Source: Marinobacterium lacunae
GTDB lineage: Bacteria; Pseudomonadota; Gammaproteobacteria; Pseudomonadales; Balneatricaceae
NCBI RefSeq assembly: GCF_000705555.1
Contig: NZ_JMQN01000011.1
Location: forward strand, 62,001 to 126,000
DNA: 64,000 bases
Direction: 5' to 3'
Under the pieces are notes generated by a model. It had not been told where the DNA came from. It saw only the letters and a list, made by a program, of their open reading frames with translations, and ran no database searches. Positions 28,011 to 36,995 of the stretch are shown piece after piece (the stretch's first letter is position 1; each line of letters begins with the position of its first letter). Both the position numbers and the translations under genes were made by a program.

Positions 28011-28041
28011 TAAAAAAAAAGACCTTCACAGGGAAGGTCTT
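28011..28041 (-). terminator. Terminator after catechol 2,3-dioxygenase copy 2
   Basis: AAGACCTTC/GAAGGTCTT stem with a 5-base loop followed by a long T-run on the minus strand. It separates this dioxygenase from the benABCD unit. Confidence 0.9.
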
Positions 28042-28078
28042 GGCAAGGGAACGCTGTAGCCTGAATTGCCCGAGGCGC

Positions 28079-29002
28079 TTAGGTCAGTACGGTGAGGAAA
28101 CGCTCGTTGAGCACCCGGTCGTGATAGAAAATCGCCTTTCCGAGCTTGTCCGCATCCCAGGTGATCGGCTCATGATCGGGGTAGAAGTAATCACCGCCGC
28201 AGAACACCTCGTTACGGTTACCGGATGGATCGAAGAAGTAGATCGTTGAACCGTGGGTGATGCCGTGACGGGTGGGGCCGATATCGATGGAAGTATCGGT
28301 CATGGAGATCAGGTCGCCCGCTTTCAACACATCTTCCCAGCTCTCCAGGAAGAAGGAGGCATGGTGAAATTTACCCGGCTCCGGATGATCGATGAAGGCG
28401 ATATCGTGGGCTTTCATGCCAACGGTGAGGAACTGCGCCACACGCTTGCCGTCCGGCGTCATCACCTGTTCGCACAGATCGAAACCGAGTACGGTGCGGA
28501 ACAGATCAAGCGTCTTGTCGAGCTCCGGCCCGTACAGCAGACAATGATCGAAACGCTGTGCCTTCATGCCCGTCAGATCGCGCGGCCAGGCCTCCGGGTT
28601 GTGGTTGCCGACGCCGTAGCGGCCGGTCTGTTTCTTGGTCGCGTACAGCTCGAAGTTGTGTCCGGTGGGGGCGGTAAAACGCACGCGACGACCACAGTCT
28701 TTCAACTCTTCGGCGGGTACATCTTCGATGGCGCAACCAAACTCCGCCAGCTCGCCACGCAGCTGATCCACCACCGCTTCGCTCACGCATTTGAAGCCCA
28801 TGAAATCCATACCCGCCGTGTCGGCTTCGCGCAGCACCACAGAGAACTTGTCGACCTCGGTCCAGCCTTTCAGATACACCCGGCCCTCGGCATCACGATC
28901 GGTTTCGATCAGCCCCATCAGGTCACGGTAATGAACAAGTGCCTCGTCGATATCCAGCACTCTGATCTGGACATGACCGGGTCTCATTACACCTTTTTTC
29001 AT
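28079..29002 (-). CDS. xylE: Catechol 2,3-dioxygenase, copy 2 (benzoate block)
   Basis: A 307-residue protein from the ATG with AGAGG 7 bases upstream; a GTG 6 bases earlier is less likely. It has the same residue numbering as the family, with ligands H153, H214 and E265 present. It cleaves catechol produced by BenABCD to 2-hydroxymuconic semialdehyde. It is a stand-alone unit with its own XylS/BenR-type promoter (29083-29144) and a strong terminator. It is more similar by eye to copies 1 and 3 in the C-terminal half than in residues 60-125. Confidence 0.95.
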   Translation of the reverse strand: MKKGVMRPGHVQIRVLDIDEALVHYRDLMGLIETDRDAEGRVYLKGWTEVDKFSVVLREADTAGMDFMGFKCVSEAVVDQLRGELAEFGCAIEDVPAEELKDCGRRVRFTAPTGHNFELYATKKQTGRYGVGNHNPEAWPRDLTGMKAQRFDHCLLYGPELDKTLDLFRTVLGFDLCEQVMTPDGKRVAQFLTVGMKAHDIAFIDHPEPGKFHHASFFLESWEDVLKAGDLISMTDTSIDIGPTRHGITHGSTIYFFDPSGNRNEVFCGGDYFYPDHEPITWDADKLGKAIFYHDRVLNERFLTVLT

Positions 29003-29082
29003 TGTCACACCTCTTACTCTTTTTATTTACCAGGTGGATCGCCGAGGGAGATTAAACTCCCGCAGCGGGGCATGACATTGAT

Positions 29083-29144
29083 AGTTAAACGGGCGCGCTT
29101 TGTTTGAAATCCATTTTCTGCAAGCCCTATCCGCTATGTGCACT
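29083..29144 (-). promoter_or_regulatory. XylS/BenR-type promoter of dioxygenase copy 2
   Basis: On the minus strand, TGCACATAGCGGATA (29144-29130) is a perfect TGCA-N6-GGATA half-site. TGCAGAAAATGGATT (29124-29110) follows with 20-base spacing. An AT-rich TTTAACTAT lies at the expected -10 position (about 29081-29089). Confidence 0.68.
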
Positions 29145-29168
29145 CATTAATACCTTCCCCGCTCGATT

Positions 29169-29231
29169 TGCAGTTTTTGGACAGTGGTGTGCATACCGCG
29201 GCTATTGATCCAGATCAGCTTTCTTTCTAAT
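29169..29231 (+). promoter_or_regulatory. Pm-like XylS/BenR promoter of the Liv-type ABC operon
   Basis: On the plus strand, TGCAGTTTTTGGACA (29169-29183) and TGCATACCGCGGCTA (29190-29204) are spaced 21 bases. TCTAAT (29226-29231) starts 21 bases after the second half-site. The second half-site fits TGCA-N6-GGNTA exactly. It is back to back with the copy-2 dioxygenase promoter. Confidence 0.75.
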
Positions 29232-29271
29232 CGACCTTGAATAACAACAAATACAAAACGCGAGGTTAACG

Positions 29272-30444
29272 ATGGATACGAAGAAGTTGTTACACACGCT
29301 ACTGGCGGGCGCCGTTGCCGGTACGCTCTGCTCCCAGGCTCTGGCGGCTAACGAAGACCCGATCAAGGTGGGCGTCATGCTGCCGTTCAGCGGCATCTAT
29401 GCAGCCCTTGGCGACGCCGGTCGCAACGGTCTCAAGATGGCACTTAAAGAACACGCACAAGCGCTGCACGGCCGTCAGATCGAGTTCATCGAGATGGACA
29501 CCGAAGCCCGGCCCGAGCGTGCACCGGAGATCGCATCATCCCTGCTGGATCAGCACCACGCGAACTTTATCATCGGCCCGGTACACTCCGGCGTTGCCAT
29601 GGGCATGATCAAGGTGCTCAAGGACAAAGATACGGTGATGATTATCCCCAACGCTGGTGCTGCCGCAGCAACGGGCCCGCTCTGCGCACCCAATATTTTC
29701 CGCACCTCGTTCTCCTCCTGGCAGCCCTCCTACCCGATGGGCAAGGTCGCGCTGGATAATGCCTACAAGCGCGTGGTGACCATGAGCTGGAACTACGGCA
29801 TGGGCCGCGAAAGTCTCGATGCCTTCCGAGAGTCCTTCACCGCCGGTGGTGGCGAGATCGTCAAAGAGATTCTGGTCCCCTTCCCGAAAACCGAGTTTCA
29901 GTCATACCTCTCCGAGATCGGCTCGATTAACCCGGATGCCGTGTTCGTCTTCTTTGCCGGTGGCGGTGCGGTCAAGTTCGTCAAGGATTACGACGCACTG
30001 GGCCTGAAGGGCAAGATTCCTCTGCTTGGCAGTGGTTTCCTCACCGAAGGTACTCTGGAGGCGCAGGGCCCCTCCGCCGAGGGTGTGCGCACCACGCTGC
30101 ATTATGCCGATGGCCTCGATAACGAGGTGAACAATAAGTTCCGTCAGGACTACGAGCAGATGTTCGGCAAACCGGCCGACATCTATGCCGTACAGGGCTA
30201 TGACGCGGGGCTGCTGATTGCCAACGCGGTAGACCAGCTCGGTGGCGACATCAGTGATCAGGCCGCGCTGATCAAGGCGATGGAGGGCGCGCATCTGTTC
30301 AGCCCCCGTGGCGAAATCACCTTCTCTCGCGCACACAACCCGGTGCAGAACATCTATCTGCGTCAGGTCGAAAACGGCCAGAACAAGGTGATCGATGTTC
30401 CTGCCGCCGCACTGGAAGACCCAGCCCGCGGTTGCAAGCTCTAA
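29272..30444 (+). CDS. ABC transporter substrate-binding protein (Liv type, probable aromatic acid)
   Basis: A 390-residue periplasmic binding protein. The signal peptide ends near SQALA-AN, followed by IKVGVMLPFSGIYAALGDAG, the start of the type I leucine/aromatic-binding fold. The family also includes binding proteins for benzoate and related aromatics. GAGG precedes the ATG. It is the first gene of a five-gene importer under a BenR-like promoter, which suggests benzoate or another ring acid as the ligand rather than leucine. Confidence 0.85.
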   Translation: MDTKKLLHTLLAGAVAGTLCSQALAANEDPIKVGVMLPFSGIYAALGDAGRNGLKMALKEHAQALHGRQIEFIEMDTEARPERAPEIASSLLDQHHANFIIGPVHSGVAMGMIKVLKDKDTVMIIPNAGAAAATGPLCAPNIFRTSFSSWQPSYPMGKVALDNAYKRVVTMSWNYGMGRESLDAFRESFTAGGGEIVKEILVPFPKTEFQSYLSEIGSINPDAVFVFFAGGGAVKFVKDYDALGLKGKIPLLGSGFLTEGTLEAQGPSAEGVRTTLHYADGLDNEVNNKFRQDYEQMFGKPADIYAVQGYDAGLLIANAVDQLGGDISDQAALIKAMEGAHLFSPRGEITFSRAHNPVQNIYLRQVENGQNKVIDVPAAALEDPARGCKL

Positions 30445-30460
30445 CCGACCACGCAGCGGC

Positions 30461-30486
30461 GGCTGAACCCCTGACAGGGTTCAGCC
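30461..30486 (+). other. Hairpin between binding-protein and permease genes
   Basis: A perfect 10-bp stem (GGCTGAACCC / GGGTTCAGCC) with no U-run. Such hairpins usually protect the binding-protein mRNA and reduce downstream expression. Confidence 0.55.
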
Positions 30487-30529
30487 CTGCCCTGCAACGT
30501 CTATCTACCTGCACTATCCGGGTTCTGTT

Positions 30530-31393
30530 ATGACTACTTCACTGTTTTTCGTCCAGCTGATCAACGGCCTGCAATACGGCTTGCTGCTGTTCCTGATCGC
30601 CTCGGGGCTGACACTTGTGTTCGGTGTCATGGGCATCCTCAACCTCGCCCACGGCTCCATGTATATGGTCGGTGCCTACCTGGCCTGGTACTTCGTCCAG
30701 CAAACCGGCAGCTTCACGCTCAGCGCCATCATCTCGGCGGTGATCGCGCTGGCCATCGGCATTGTTGTCGAGCGCCTCCTTATCCAGCGCCTCTACCGGC
30801 GAAACCACCTCGATCAGGTGCTGCTGACCATCGGCATGATCTTCGTCTTCAACGCATTGCAGAGCATCCTCTGGGGCGACGACCCGCTGGGCGTTCAGGT
30901 GCCTGAGGCGATGTCTGCCGCAATCCCGCTGACCGATGTGGTGGAGTACCCGGTGTACCGTATTTTCGTAGCGCTGGTGTGCGTCGCCATCGCAGCGGTC
31001 ATGTACTTCATGATCAACCGCACACGATTAGGGATGCTGATCCGTGCCGGTGAGTCGAATCGCGAGATGGTGGAATGCCTGGGCATCGATATCAGCCGCC
31101 TCTACACCATCGTCTTTGCCATCGGCGTCATGCTCGCCACCGTCGCAGGCGTCATTGCCGCCCCGATGAGTTCCATCGTACCCGGCATGGGCGAACACGT
31201 GCTGATCGCCTGCTTCGTGGTCGTCGTCATTGGTGGCATGGGCTCAATCAAGGGCGCGTTTATCGGTGCGCTGCTGGTGGGGCTTGTGGACACCTTCGCC
31301 TCGGTACTCATGCCTCAGCTCTCAAGCATGATGATCTACATCCTGATGGCATTCATTCTGCTGATCAAACCTCAGGGTTTGTTCTCGTCCTGA
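30530..31393 (+). CDS. ABC transporter permease, LivH type
   Basis: A 287-residue inner-membrane protein with about 8 helices. It has the LivH-family segments LQYGLLLFLIASGLTLVFGVMGILNLAHG at the N-terminus, NREMVECLGID (coupling helix) near residue 175 and GGMGSIKGAFIGALLVG near 235. It forms half of the membrane channel. It lies 85 bases after the binding-protein gene and 15 before the LivM gene. Confidence 0.9.
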   Translation: MTTSLFFVQLINGLQYGLLLFLIASGLTLVFGVMGILNLAHGSMYMVGAYLAWYFVQQTGSFTLSAIISAVIALAIGIVVERLLIQRLYRRNHLDQVLLTIGMIFVFNALQSILWGDDPLGVQVPEAMSAAIPLTDVVEYPVYRIFVALVCVAIAAVMYFMINRTRLGMLIRAGESNREMVECLGIDISRLYTIVFAIGVMLATVAGVIAAPMSSIVPGMGEHVLIACFVVVVIGGMGSIKGAFIGALLVGLVDTFASVLMPQLSSMMIYILMAFILLIKPQGLFSS

Positions 31394-31408
31394 TCCGGAG
31401 GTCATGCC

Positions 31409-32371
31409 ATGTTGTTCAATAAACGCACCGAACGTTATTTCGTCTGGGTGTTCTTTCCGCTGGCACTGCTGATGCCGCTGTTTCTGGAGCAGAACACCTT
31501 TTACGTCAGCAAACTCACCACGGTGATGATCTTTGCGATCTTCGTAATGTCGCTGGATTACCTGGTCGGGCGCTGTGGCCTGATCACGCTGGGCCATGCG
31601 ATGTTTTACGGCCTTGGCGGGTATATCTTCGTCATCATCGCGCCGGAGTATGAGGCGGTTAACTTCTGGGTATACACCTTCTATATCTGTGTCATCGCCG
31701 CGCTTGTGGCGCTGATCATCGGCTTTCTGGTGCTGCGCACCAGCGGTATCTACATGATCATGATCACCCTGGCGTTCGCGCAGATGGCCTTTTACTACTT
31801 CTCCGACTCCATCGATTTCGGCGGCAACGATGGCGTGTTCATCTACGTAAAACCCGATACCAGCATCTTTGGCATCAGCCTGTTCGATCTGGATAACCCC
31901 ATCCACTTCTACTATCTGTGCCTGCTGTCGCTGTTCAACACGCTGTTCTTCTTCCGATTGGTGATTCGCTCGCGCTTTGGCCGCGTGATCGACTCGATTC
32001 ACGAGAATCCGGGACGCACCACCGCGCTTGGCTACAACGTGTTTGTATTCCGCCTGATGGCTTACACCATGGCCTCGGCGCTGGGAGCCTATGCAGGCTA
32101 CCTGTTTACCCTGCAATACGGCTTCGTGAATCCGTCGATGCTGGCCTGGACCACCTCCGGCTCGGCGCTGGTGATGTCGATCCTCGGCGGTATGGGCAGC
32201 ATCTATGGCGCCATTCTCGGTACGCTCGTCTACGAGGGGCTGCACTATGTGCTTGAGCACCTCACCGAACACTGGCTGCTGTTTATGGGCGCGCTGATCA
32301 TCCTGATGGTGATCCTGTTCAAGAACGGCATTGCCGGCTATCTGGAGAAGCTGCTGGAGAAACGCTCATGA
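31409..32371 (+). CDS. ABC transporter permease, LivM type
   Basis: A 320-residue permease with about 9-10 helices. It has CGLITLGHAMFYGLGGYIF near residue 55 and the cytoplasmic coupling segment SIHENPGRTTALGYNVF near 195. GGAGG lies 7 bases before the ATG. It overlaps the next ATPase gene by 4 bases. Confidence 0.9.
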   Translation: MLFNKRTERYFVWVFFPLALLMPLFLEQNTFYVSKLTTVMIFAIFVMSLDYLVGRCGLITLGHAMFYGLGGYIFVIIAPEYEAVNFWVYTFYICVIAALVALIIGFLVLRTSGIYMIMITLAFAQMAFYYFSDSIDFGGNDGVFIYVKPDTSIFGISLFDLDNPIHFYYLCLLSLFNTLFFFRLVIRSRFGRVIDSIHENPGRTTALGYNVFVFRLMAYTMASALGAYAGYLFTLQYGFVNPSMLAWTTSGSALVMSILGGMGSIYGAILGTLVYEGLHYVLEHLTEHWLLFMGALIILMVILFKNGIAGYLEKLLEKRS

Positions 32372-33129
32372 ATAACGCTGTCATTCTCGAAACCGAAGGG
32401 TTGTGCAAACACTGGGGCGGACTTAAAGCACTGGATGATATCTCGCTGAAGTTTCATGACCGAGAGCTGCACGGCATCGTCGGACCCAATGGCGCCGGCA
32501 AGAGCACACTGCTGAATCTGCTCTGCGGCCACTACAAGCCGACCAGCGGCAAAATTGTCCACAAGGGCGAGGCGATCGATGCGATCAAGCCCTACGCCTT
32601 TGCCCGGCGCGGCATCGGCCGCAGCTTCCAGAAAACCAATATCTACCCAAGCGCCACCTGCCTTGAAAACTGCTGCGTGGCGGTTCAGCGACGCATGGGC
32701 GGCAGCTTCAATTTCCTGCGCTCTCGATACCGCCAGCAGGTGCTGGAGGAGATCGCCACCGAAGCGCTGGAGAAAGCGGGCCTTGGCCAGCGCCGCGATC
32801 AGGTCGCCTCCCGGATCAGCTATGGCGAACAGCGCCAACTCGAGATTGCCATGGTGCTGGCCACATCGCCCTGCGTACTGCTGCTGGATGAGCCGATGGC
32901 CGGCATGGGCCATGAGGAGTCACAGCTGATCATCGAGCTACTGAAAACACTCAAGCGCGAATACTGCATCGTGCTGGTGGAGCATGACATGGACGCGGTG
33001 TTCGAGCTCTCGGACAAACTGACCGTGATGGTCGATGGGCAGCACCTGACCACCGGCACTGTCGATCAGGTACGTGACGATCCGCGGGTACGCGATGCCT
33101 ATCTCGGACAGGGTGATGAGGTGTATTAA
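32368..33129 (+). CDS. ABC transporter ATPase, LivG type
   Basis: A 253-residue ATPase. It has Walker A GPNGAGKSTL near residue 39, the LivG-type insert GIGRSFQKTNIYPSATCLEN, signature ISYGEQRQLEIAMVLA and Walker B VLLLDEPMAGMG. The signature is ISYGEQ rather than LSGGQ, which is normal for this subfamily. It overlaps LivM by 4 bases. Confidence 0.9.
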   Translation: MNNAVILETEGLCKHWGGLKALDDISLKFHDRELHGIVGPNGAGKSTLLNLLCGHYKPTSGKIVHKGEAIDAIKPYAFARRGIGRSFQKTNIYPSATCLENCCVAVQRRMGGSFNFLRSRYRQQVLEEIATEALEKAGLGQRRDQVASRISYGEQRQLEIAMVLATSPCVLLLDEPMAGMGHEESQLIIELLKTLKREYCIVLVEHDMDAVFELSDKLTVMVDGQHLTTGTVDQVRDDPRVRDAYLGQGDEVY

Positions 33130-33132
33130 GCG

Positions 33133-33843
33133 ATGAATAAACTACTGGAAGTCAAAAGCCTGCATACCCTCTACGGCGAGAGCCATGTGCTGCACGGCGT
33201 CGGTTTCGATATCGAACCCGGGCAGGCGGTCAGCCTGATGGGGCGAAACGGCATGGGCAAAACGACAACGCTGAAATCCATTCTCGGGCTGGTTCAGCCG
33301 CGCAGCGGCAACGTATTCTTCAAGGGCGAAGAGATCACCGGCCTGCCCACCTGGCAGCGGATGCGCAAGGATATCGCCTATGTCCCGGAAGGGCGCGGCA
33401 TGTTCCACAACCTCACGGTACAGGAGCACCTGCAGATGGCCGCCCGCGCCAACCGCAAGGGCGAACAGAACTGGGACTATGACCGGGTGCTGGCCACCTT
33501 TCCGCGCCTGCAGGAGCGGCTGACCAACCTGGGCACCCAACTCTCCGGCGGTGAACAGCAGATGCTGGCGATCGGTCGCGCACTGGTGACCAACCCCGAT
33601 CTGCTGATCCTCGATGAAGCCACCGAGGGTCTGGCACCGCTTATTCGCAAAGAGATCTGGGATGTCATACGCACCATCAAGGCGAGCGGGATCTCCACCA
33701 TTATCGTCGACAAGAACATCAAGGTGCTCAAGGAGCTGTGCGATAAACACATCGTTCTGGTCAAAGGACAGGTGGTGTTCAGCGACAGCTCCAGCGGTCT
33801 TGTAGACCGGCTCGATGAAGTGGAATCCTATCTCGGGGTATGA
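33133..33843 (+). CDS. ABC transporter ATPase, LivF type
   Basis: A 236-residue ATPase. It has Walker A GRNGMGKTTTLKSI, the VPEGRGMFHNLTVQEHL segment typical of LivF, signature LSGGEQQMLAIGRAL and Walker B LLILDEATEGLAP. It starts 3 bases after the LivG stop. It is the last gene of the importer operon. Confidence 0.9.
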   Translation: MNKLLEVKSLHTLYGESHVLHGVGFDIEPGQAVSLMGRNGMGKTTTLKSILGLVQPRSGNVFFKGEEITGLPTWQRMRKDIAYVPEGRGMFHNLTVQEHLQMAARANRKGEQNWDYDRVLATFPRLQERLTNLGTQLSGGEQQMLAIGRALVTNPDLLILDEATEGLAPLIRKEIWDVIRTIKASGISTIIVDKNIKVLKELCDKHIVLVKGQVVFSDSSSGLVDRLDEVESYLGV

Positions 33844-33850
33844 CTGCACA

Positions 33851-33882
33851 GCGCCCCGTTTGGGGCGCGCCATTTTGTTGTC
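33851..33882 (+). terminator. Probable terminator after the ABC importer operon
   Basis: GCGCCCC/GGGGCGC stem with GTTT loop, then CATTTTGTTG on the plus strand. Confidence 0.65.
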
Positions 33883-33940
33883 CAAGGCGTTCCAGTAAAC
33901 TCCTCGGCATGCGCACCACCGCTATTAGGGATAGCCAGAC

Positions 33941-34780
33941 ATGATGCCCACATTCGACAACGACCCTATCGATACACCTGCGTCTTCATCCAACCGGCAG
34001 GGCATCGGCTCACTTGAGATAGGCCTCAGGATTCTGGACACCATCGCCCATGCCCCTCAGCCGCTGAACCTCACGGAACTGGCCAAGCAGCTGGAGCTAT
34101 CGCCGAGTCGCCTGTACAAATATCTGGTCAGCCTGATGCGCACCGACTATATCGTGCAGGACAGCGCTAACTGTTATTCGCTGGCACGTGCAAGCCTCAC
34201 CCTCGGTGTGGCTGCACTGCGCCGGATTGATCCTATCCAGCAGACGTTCGAGGCGGTTGATCATTTCAACCGCACCTACGACGTGACCACTTCGGTGACA
34301 ATCTGGAACGGCCATGCCCCCCTGGTTATCAAGTGGCTCGATGCCAGCCGTCTCGTGGCGGTGAACGTGCGCCTGGGGATAGAGCTTTCGCCCTTCTTCT
34401 CGGCCGCTGGACGGGTTTATTTGGCCAACCTGCCCAAGGCACGCCGACAGGAGATGGTGGACGCGTTTTACGAGGCGCCACCGGCTCTGCCCCGACACTG
34501 TGGCAAGCCGATGGACAAGGCGATGTTCCAGGATCACCTGGCCCAGATCCGCGAGCAGCACTACTGTTGCTTCTACGGCGACTACCTGCCCGATATCAAC
34601 GTGATGGGCAGCCCCGTGTACGATATCAACGGCAACGTGCTATCGGTGATCTCGATCATGGGCTTGTCAGGGGATGTGGATGTGACGCCCGGCAGCCGCT
34701 ACCACCGGGCGCTGATGGCCTGTACTCGACAGGTCACCGATCAGATTTGCGGTGCTCCGCGTAAAGGCGACGACGCCTGA
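33941..34780 (+). CDS. IclR-family transcriptional regulator
   Basis: A 279-residue regulator. The N-terminal winged helix is GSLEIGLRILDTIAHAPQPLNLTELAKQLELSPSRLYKYLVSL, followed by an IclR effector domain with the C-terminal segment YLPDINVMGSPVYDINGNVLSVISIMG. It lies downstream of the ABC importer and converges on the BenR-like AraC gene. IclR proteins often control aromatic or organic-acid uptake. The target here is unknown. Local control of the importer or the lower pathway is a guess. Confidence 0.87.
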   Translation: MMPTFDNDPIDTPASSSNRQGIGSLEIGLRILDTIAHAPQPLNLTELAKQLELSPSRLYKYLVSLMRTDYIVQDSANCYSLARASLTLGVAALRRIDPIQQTFEAVDHFNRTYDVTTSVTIWNGHAPLVIKWLDASRLVAVNVRLGIELSPFFSAAGRVYLANLPKARRQEMVDAFYEAPPALPRHCGKPMDKAMFQDHLAQIREQHYCCFYGDYLPDINVMGSPVYDINGNVLSVISIMGLSGDVDVTPGSRYHRALMACTRQVTDQICGAPRKGDDA

Positions 34781-35755
34781 TCAGCGTCGGCGCTTGAGCG
34801 TTTCCGAGGGCAGTTCACCAAACATTTTCCGGTAGTCGGACGAGAAGCGTCCAAGATGGGTAAACCCGTAATCAAGCGCGACTTCGGTCACGTTTCTGAT
34901 CCTCGGATTGCTGACCAGCTCCTGACGCAGACTTTTGAGCTTCGCGTTTTTCATATAGAGACGCGGCGTCAGTCCGAAGTACTTTGAGAACTGATTGTAG
35001 ATGGTGCGCACACTGACATTGCCTGTCAGCGCCAGCTCCTCCACATCGATCTCCTCCTTGATATGGGCATCGATAAAGGCGATCAGCTCGGAGAAGCTGC
35101 GATCCATCGTTGCACCGCTGCCCTGCTGCTCCTGAATGTTGCTGCCGAACTGTTGCAGCAGTTTATTGATCAGGATGTCGCGGTAGGGACGCTGCAGTGC
35201 CTCCAGTTCCAGTTCGCTCTCGTTGGCCTCAATCAGCAGCACATCGAGAAAGCGCAGGAAACACGCCGCGTTCTCGAGATCGACGACGCGACGGTCGAAC
35301 CGCACGCCCTCTCGCGGCACCATGCCCATCTGCTCCAGACAACCACCCTTGAGCACCTCTTCAGGCACCTTGATGATGATCTTTTCGCAATCGCCTGAGT
35401 AGGATAGATCGATGCGCTCCTTCGGGTTCATCATCAGGGCCTGTCCGGGCTTCAGCAGCAGCTGCTGATCGTCATCGTAATGCCAGCAGCATTGCCCACG
35501 GGTGACCACCTGGAAGTGATAGATTTCGGCCAGATCGGGGCAGCGTACCCGCACCTCGTCGCCATAACTGATGCGCGACAAGCCGATATCCGCGAACTCG
35601 CGGTAACTGAGACTGGCAGCGGATGAGCCAGAGGTTGAAGAGGATCCGTTCAGCTCAAGACGATGACGCCCGACATGGCGATTAACATATTCCGAGACCT
35701 GAAAAGGGTGAGCACTTTCGAATACTGTCGAGTTGCTGAGTACATCGAGAAGCAT
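34781..35755 (-). CDS. benR: AraC/XylS-family activator, probable BenR
   Basis: A 324-residue protein, near the 321 of XylS and similar to BenR. It has an AraC-binding-like ligand domain followed by the two helix-turn-helix units IDVEELALTGNVSVRTIYNQFSKYFGLTPRLYM and VTEVALDYGFTHLGRFSSDYRKMFGELPSETL. The stop codon abuts the IclR gene. It is the only AraC here with a XylS-like N-terminus, and three Pm-like operators lie within 8 kb. It is therefore the best candidate for the benzoate-responsive activator of benA, dioxygenase copy 2 and the ABC importer. Confidence 0.75.
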   Translation of the reverse strand: MLLDVLSNSTVFESAHPFQVSEYVNRHVGRHRLELNGSSSTSGSSAASLSYREFADIGLSRISYGDEVRVRCPDLAEIYHFQVVTRGQCCWHYDDDQQLLLKPGQALMMNPKERIDLSYSGDCEKIIIKVPEEVLKGGCLEQMGMVPREGVRFDRRVVDLENAACFLRFLDVLLIEANESELELEALQRPYRDILINKLLQQFGSNIQEQQGSGATMDRSFSELIAFIDAHIKEEIDVEELALTGNVSVRTIYNQFSKYFGLTPRLYMKNAKLKSLRQELVSNPRIRNVTEVALDYGFTHLGRFSSDYRKMFGELPSETLKRRR

Positions 35756-35939
35756 GCAGCCACCTGTAATACTTATTGTTTTATACTTATTGTTAATCGA
35801 TTCATCATAGGTAAAAAACCCATCGGGTTCAATGCGTATTTTTTAATCAAATCCGCAATACGATAGAGTCTCTTTCATACTGATAAGCACCGCCGCGCAC
35901 GCCGGTTGGCGTCACCGGGCAAAGCGGCCTCTGCTACGC

Positions 35940-35967
35940 AAAAAAGCCCGCTATCTGCGGGCTTTTC
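35940..35967 (-). terminator. Terminator of the lower meta-pathway operon
   Basis: AAAAGCCCGC/GCGGGCTTTT palindrome with a 5-base loop and T-runs on both sides. It is 17 bases downstream of the tautomerase gene and could work in both directions. Confidence 0.88.
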
Positions 35968-35983
35968 GTTCACCGGGGACCCG

Positions 35984-36175
35984 TTAGCGCCCCAGCTTTT
36001 TAGCCGATACACCACCGATGCCGAAATGCTCCTTCGGCATCTCCGTGATCAGTACACGCACACTTTCAAGCGGCGCATCCAGCGAGCGTGCAATCGCTTC
36101 GCTCACCTCGGCGATAAGGCGCTCCTTTTTCTCTGCAGGACGCCCCTCCATGATATGCACGACTGCGATAGGCAT
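35984..36175 (-). CDS. dmpI: 4-oxalocrotonate tautomerase
   Basis: A 63-residue protein beginning [12 protein letters not shown], so Pro1 becomes the catalytic base after Met removal. R11 (ligand-binding) is in the family position (EGR). It interconverts the enol and keto forms of 4-oxalocrotonate in the oxalocrotonate branch of catechol meta-cleavage. Length matches the family (62-63). It lies 28 bases after dmpH and is the last gene of the operon. Confidence 0.93.
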   Translation of the reverse strand: MPIAVVHIMEGRPAEKKERLIAEVSEAIARSLDAPLESVRVLITEMPKEHFGIGGVSAKKLGR

Positions 36176-36203
36176 AGGAAACCCCTCTTTTTGTTACGTC
36201 AGA

Positions 36204-36995
36204 TCAGACGAACTTGCCGCCGATGCTGCCAAGCCCCTGATAATGAACGGTAAAGTTGTCACCCTTGTTGACCTGTACCGCTGCCGTGATCGCACCGATC
36301 ATGATGAAACTGCCCGCAGGCAGACTCTCGCCGCGATCGGCCAGCATGTTGGCCAGCATCGCAACCGACGCCGCCGGATGACCGAGCACCGCAGCCCCGG
36401 CACCAGTCTGAACCACTTCACCGTTGATCTCCATGACCACACCGAGGGTCTTGAGGTCGAGATCGGCCACATTGGCCATGCGACCGCCGGTGACGAAACG
36501 GGTAGACGATGAGTTATCGGCGATGACGCTCTTCAGATCGAACTTGAAATCCTTGTAGCGCGAGTCGATCACCTCAACCGCCGGCACCACGAAATCGGTG
36601 GCACGCAGCACATCGCCGATATGGATACCCGGGCCCTTGAGTTCATCCTTGAGCACAAACGCCAGTTCCGCCTCAATCTTCGGGTGGATCAGTTCGTCAT
36701 GCTTGATCTCGCCGCCATCGGGCACGCTGAAGTAGTCGGCCAGGAAGCCGTAGCACGGATGCTCGACGCCCATCTGTGCCATCTTGGCCCAGGAGGTCAG
36801 CCCCATCTTCATGCCGACGATCTTGTTACCGCGTTCCTCTTTGCGGCGACGGATCTCCCACTGGATGTCGAACGCATCTTCGTAGGTCATGTTGGGGAAG
36901 TCATCGGTAATCTTGGTGACTTCGTACGCTTCCAGTTCGGCGTTCTCCAGATGGATCGCCAGCTCTTCGATTTGTGATTTTGTCAGAGTGCCCAT
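36204..36995 (-). CDS. dmpH: 4-oxalocrotonate decarboxylase
   Basis: A 263-residue member of the fumarylacetoacetase-like hydratase/decarboxylase family. It has IVGMKMGLTSWAKMAQMGV near residue 58, HPKIEAELAFVL near 103 and the GAGAAVLGHPAASVAMLAN segment near 200. It is paralogous to the hydratase encoded at 38972-39757. It converts 2-oxo-3-hexenedioate to 2-oxopent-4-enoate and CO2 with Mg2+. Its ATG overlaps the dmpG stop by one base. Confidence 0.92.
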   Translation of the reverse strand: MGTLTKSQIEELAIHLENAELEAYEVTKITDDFPNMTYEDAFDIQWEIRRRKEERGNKIVGMKMGLTSWAKMAQMGVEHPCYGFLADYFSVPDGGEIKHDELIHPKIEAELAFVLKDELKGPGIHIGDVLRATDFVVPAVEVIDSRYKDFKFDLKSVIADNSSSTRFVTGGRMANVADLDLKTLGVVMEINGEVVQTGAGAAVLGHPAASVAMLANMLADRGESLPAGSFIMIGAITAAVQVNKGDNFTVHYQGLGSIGGKFV

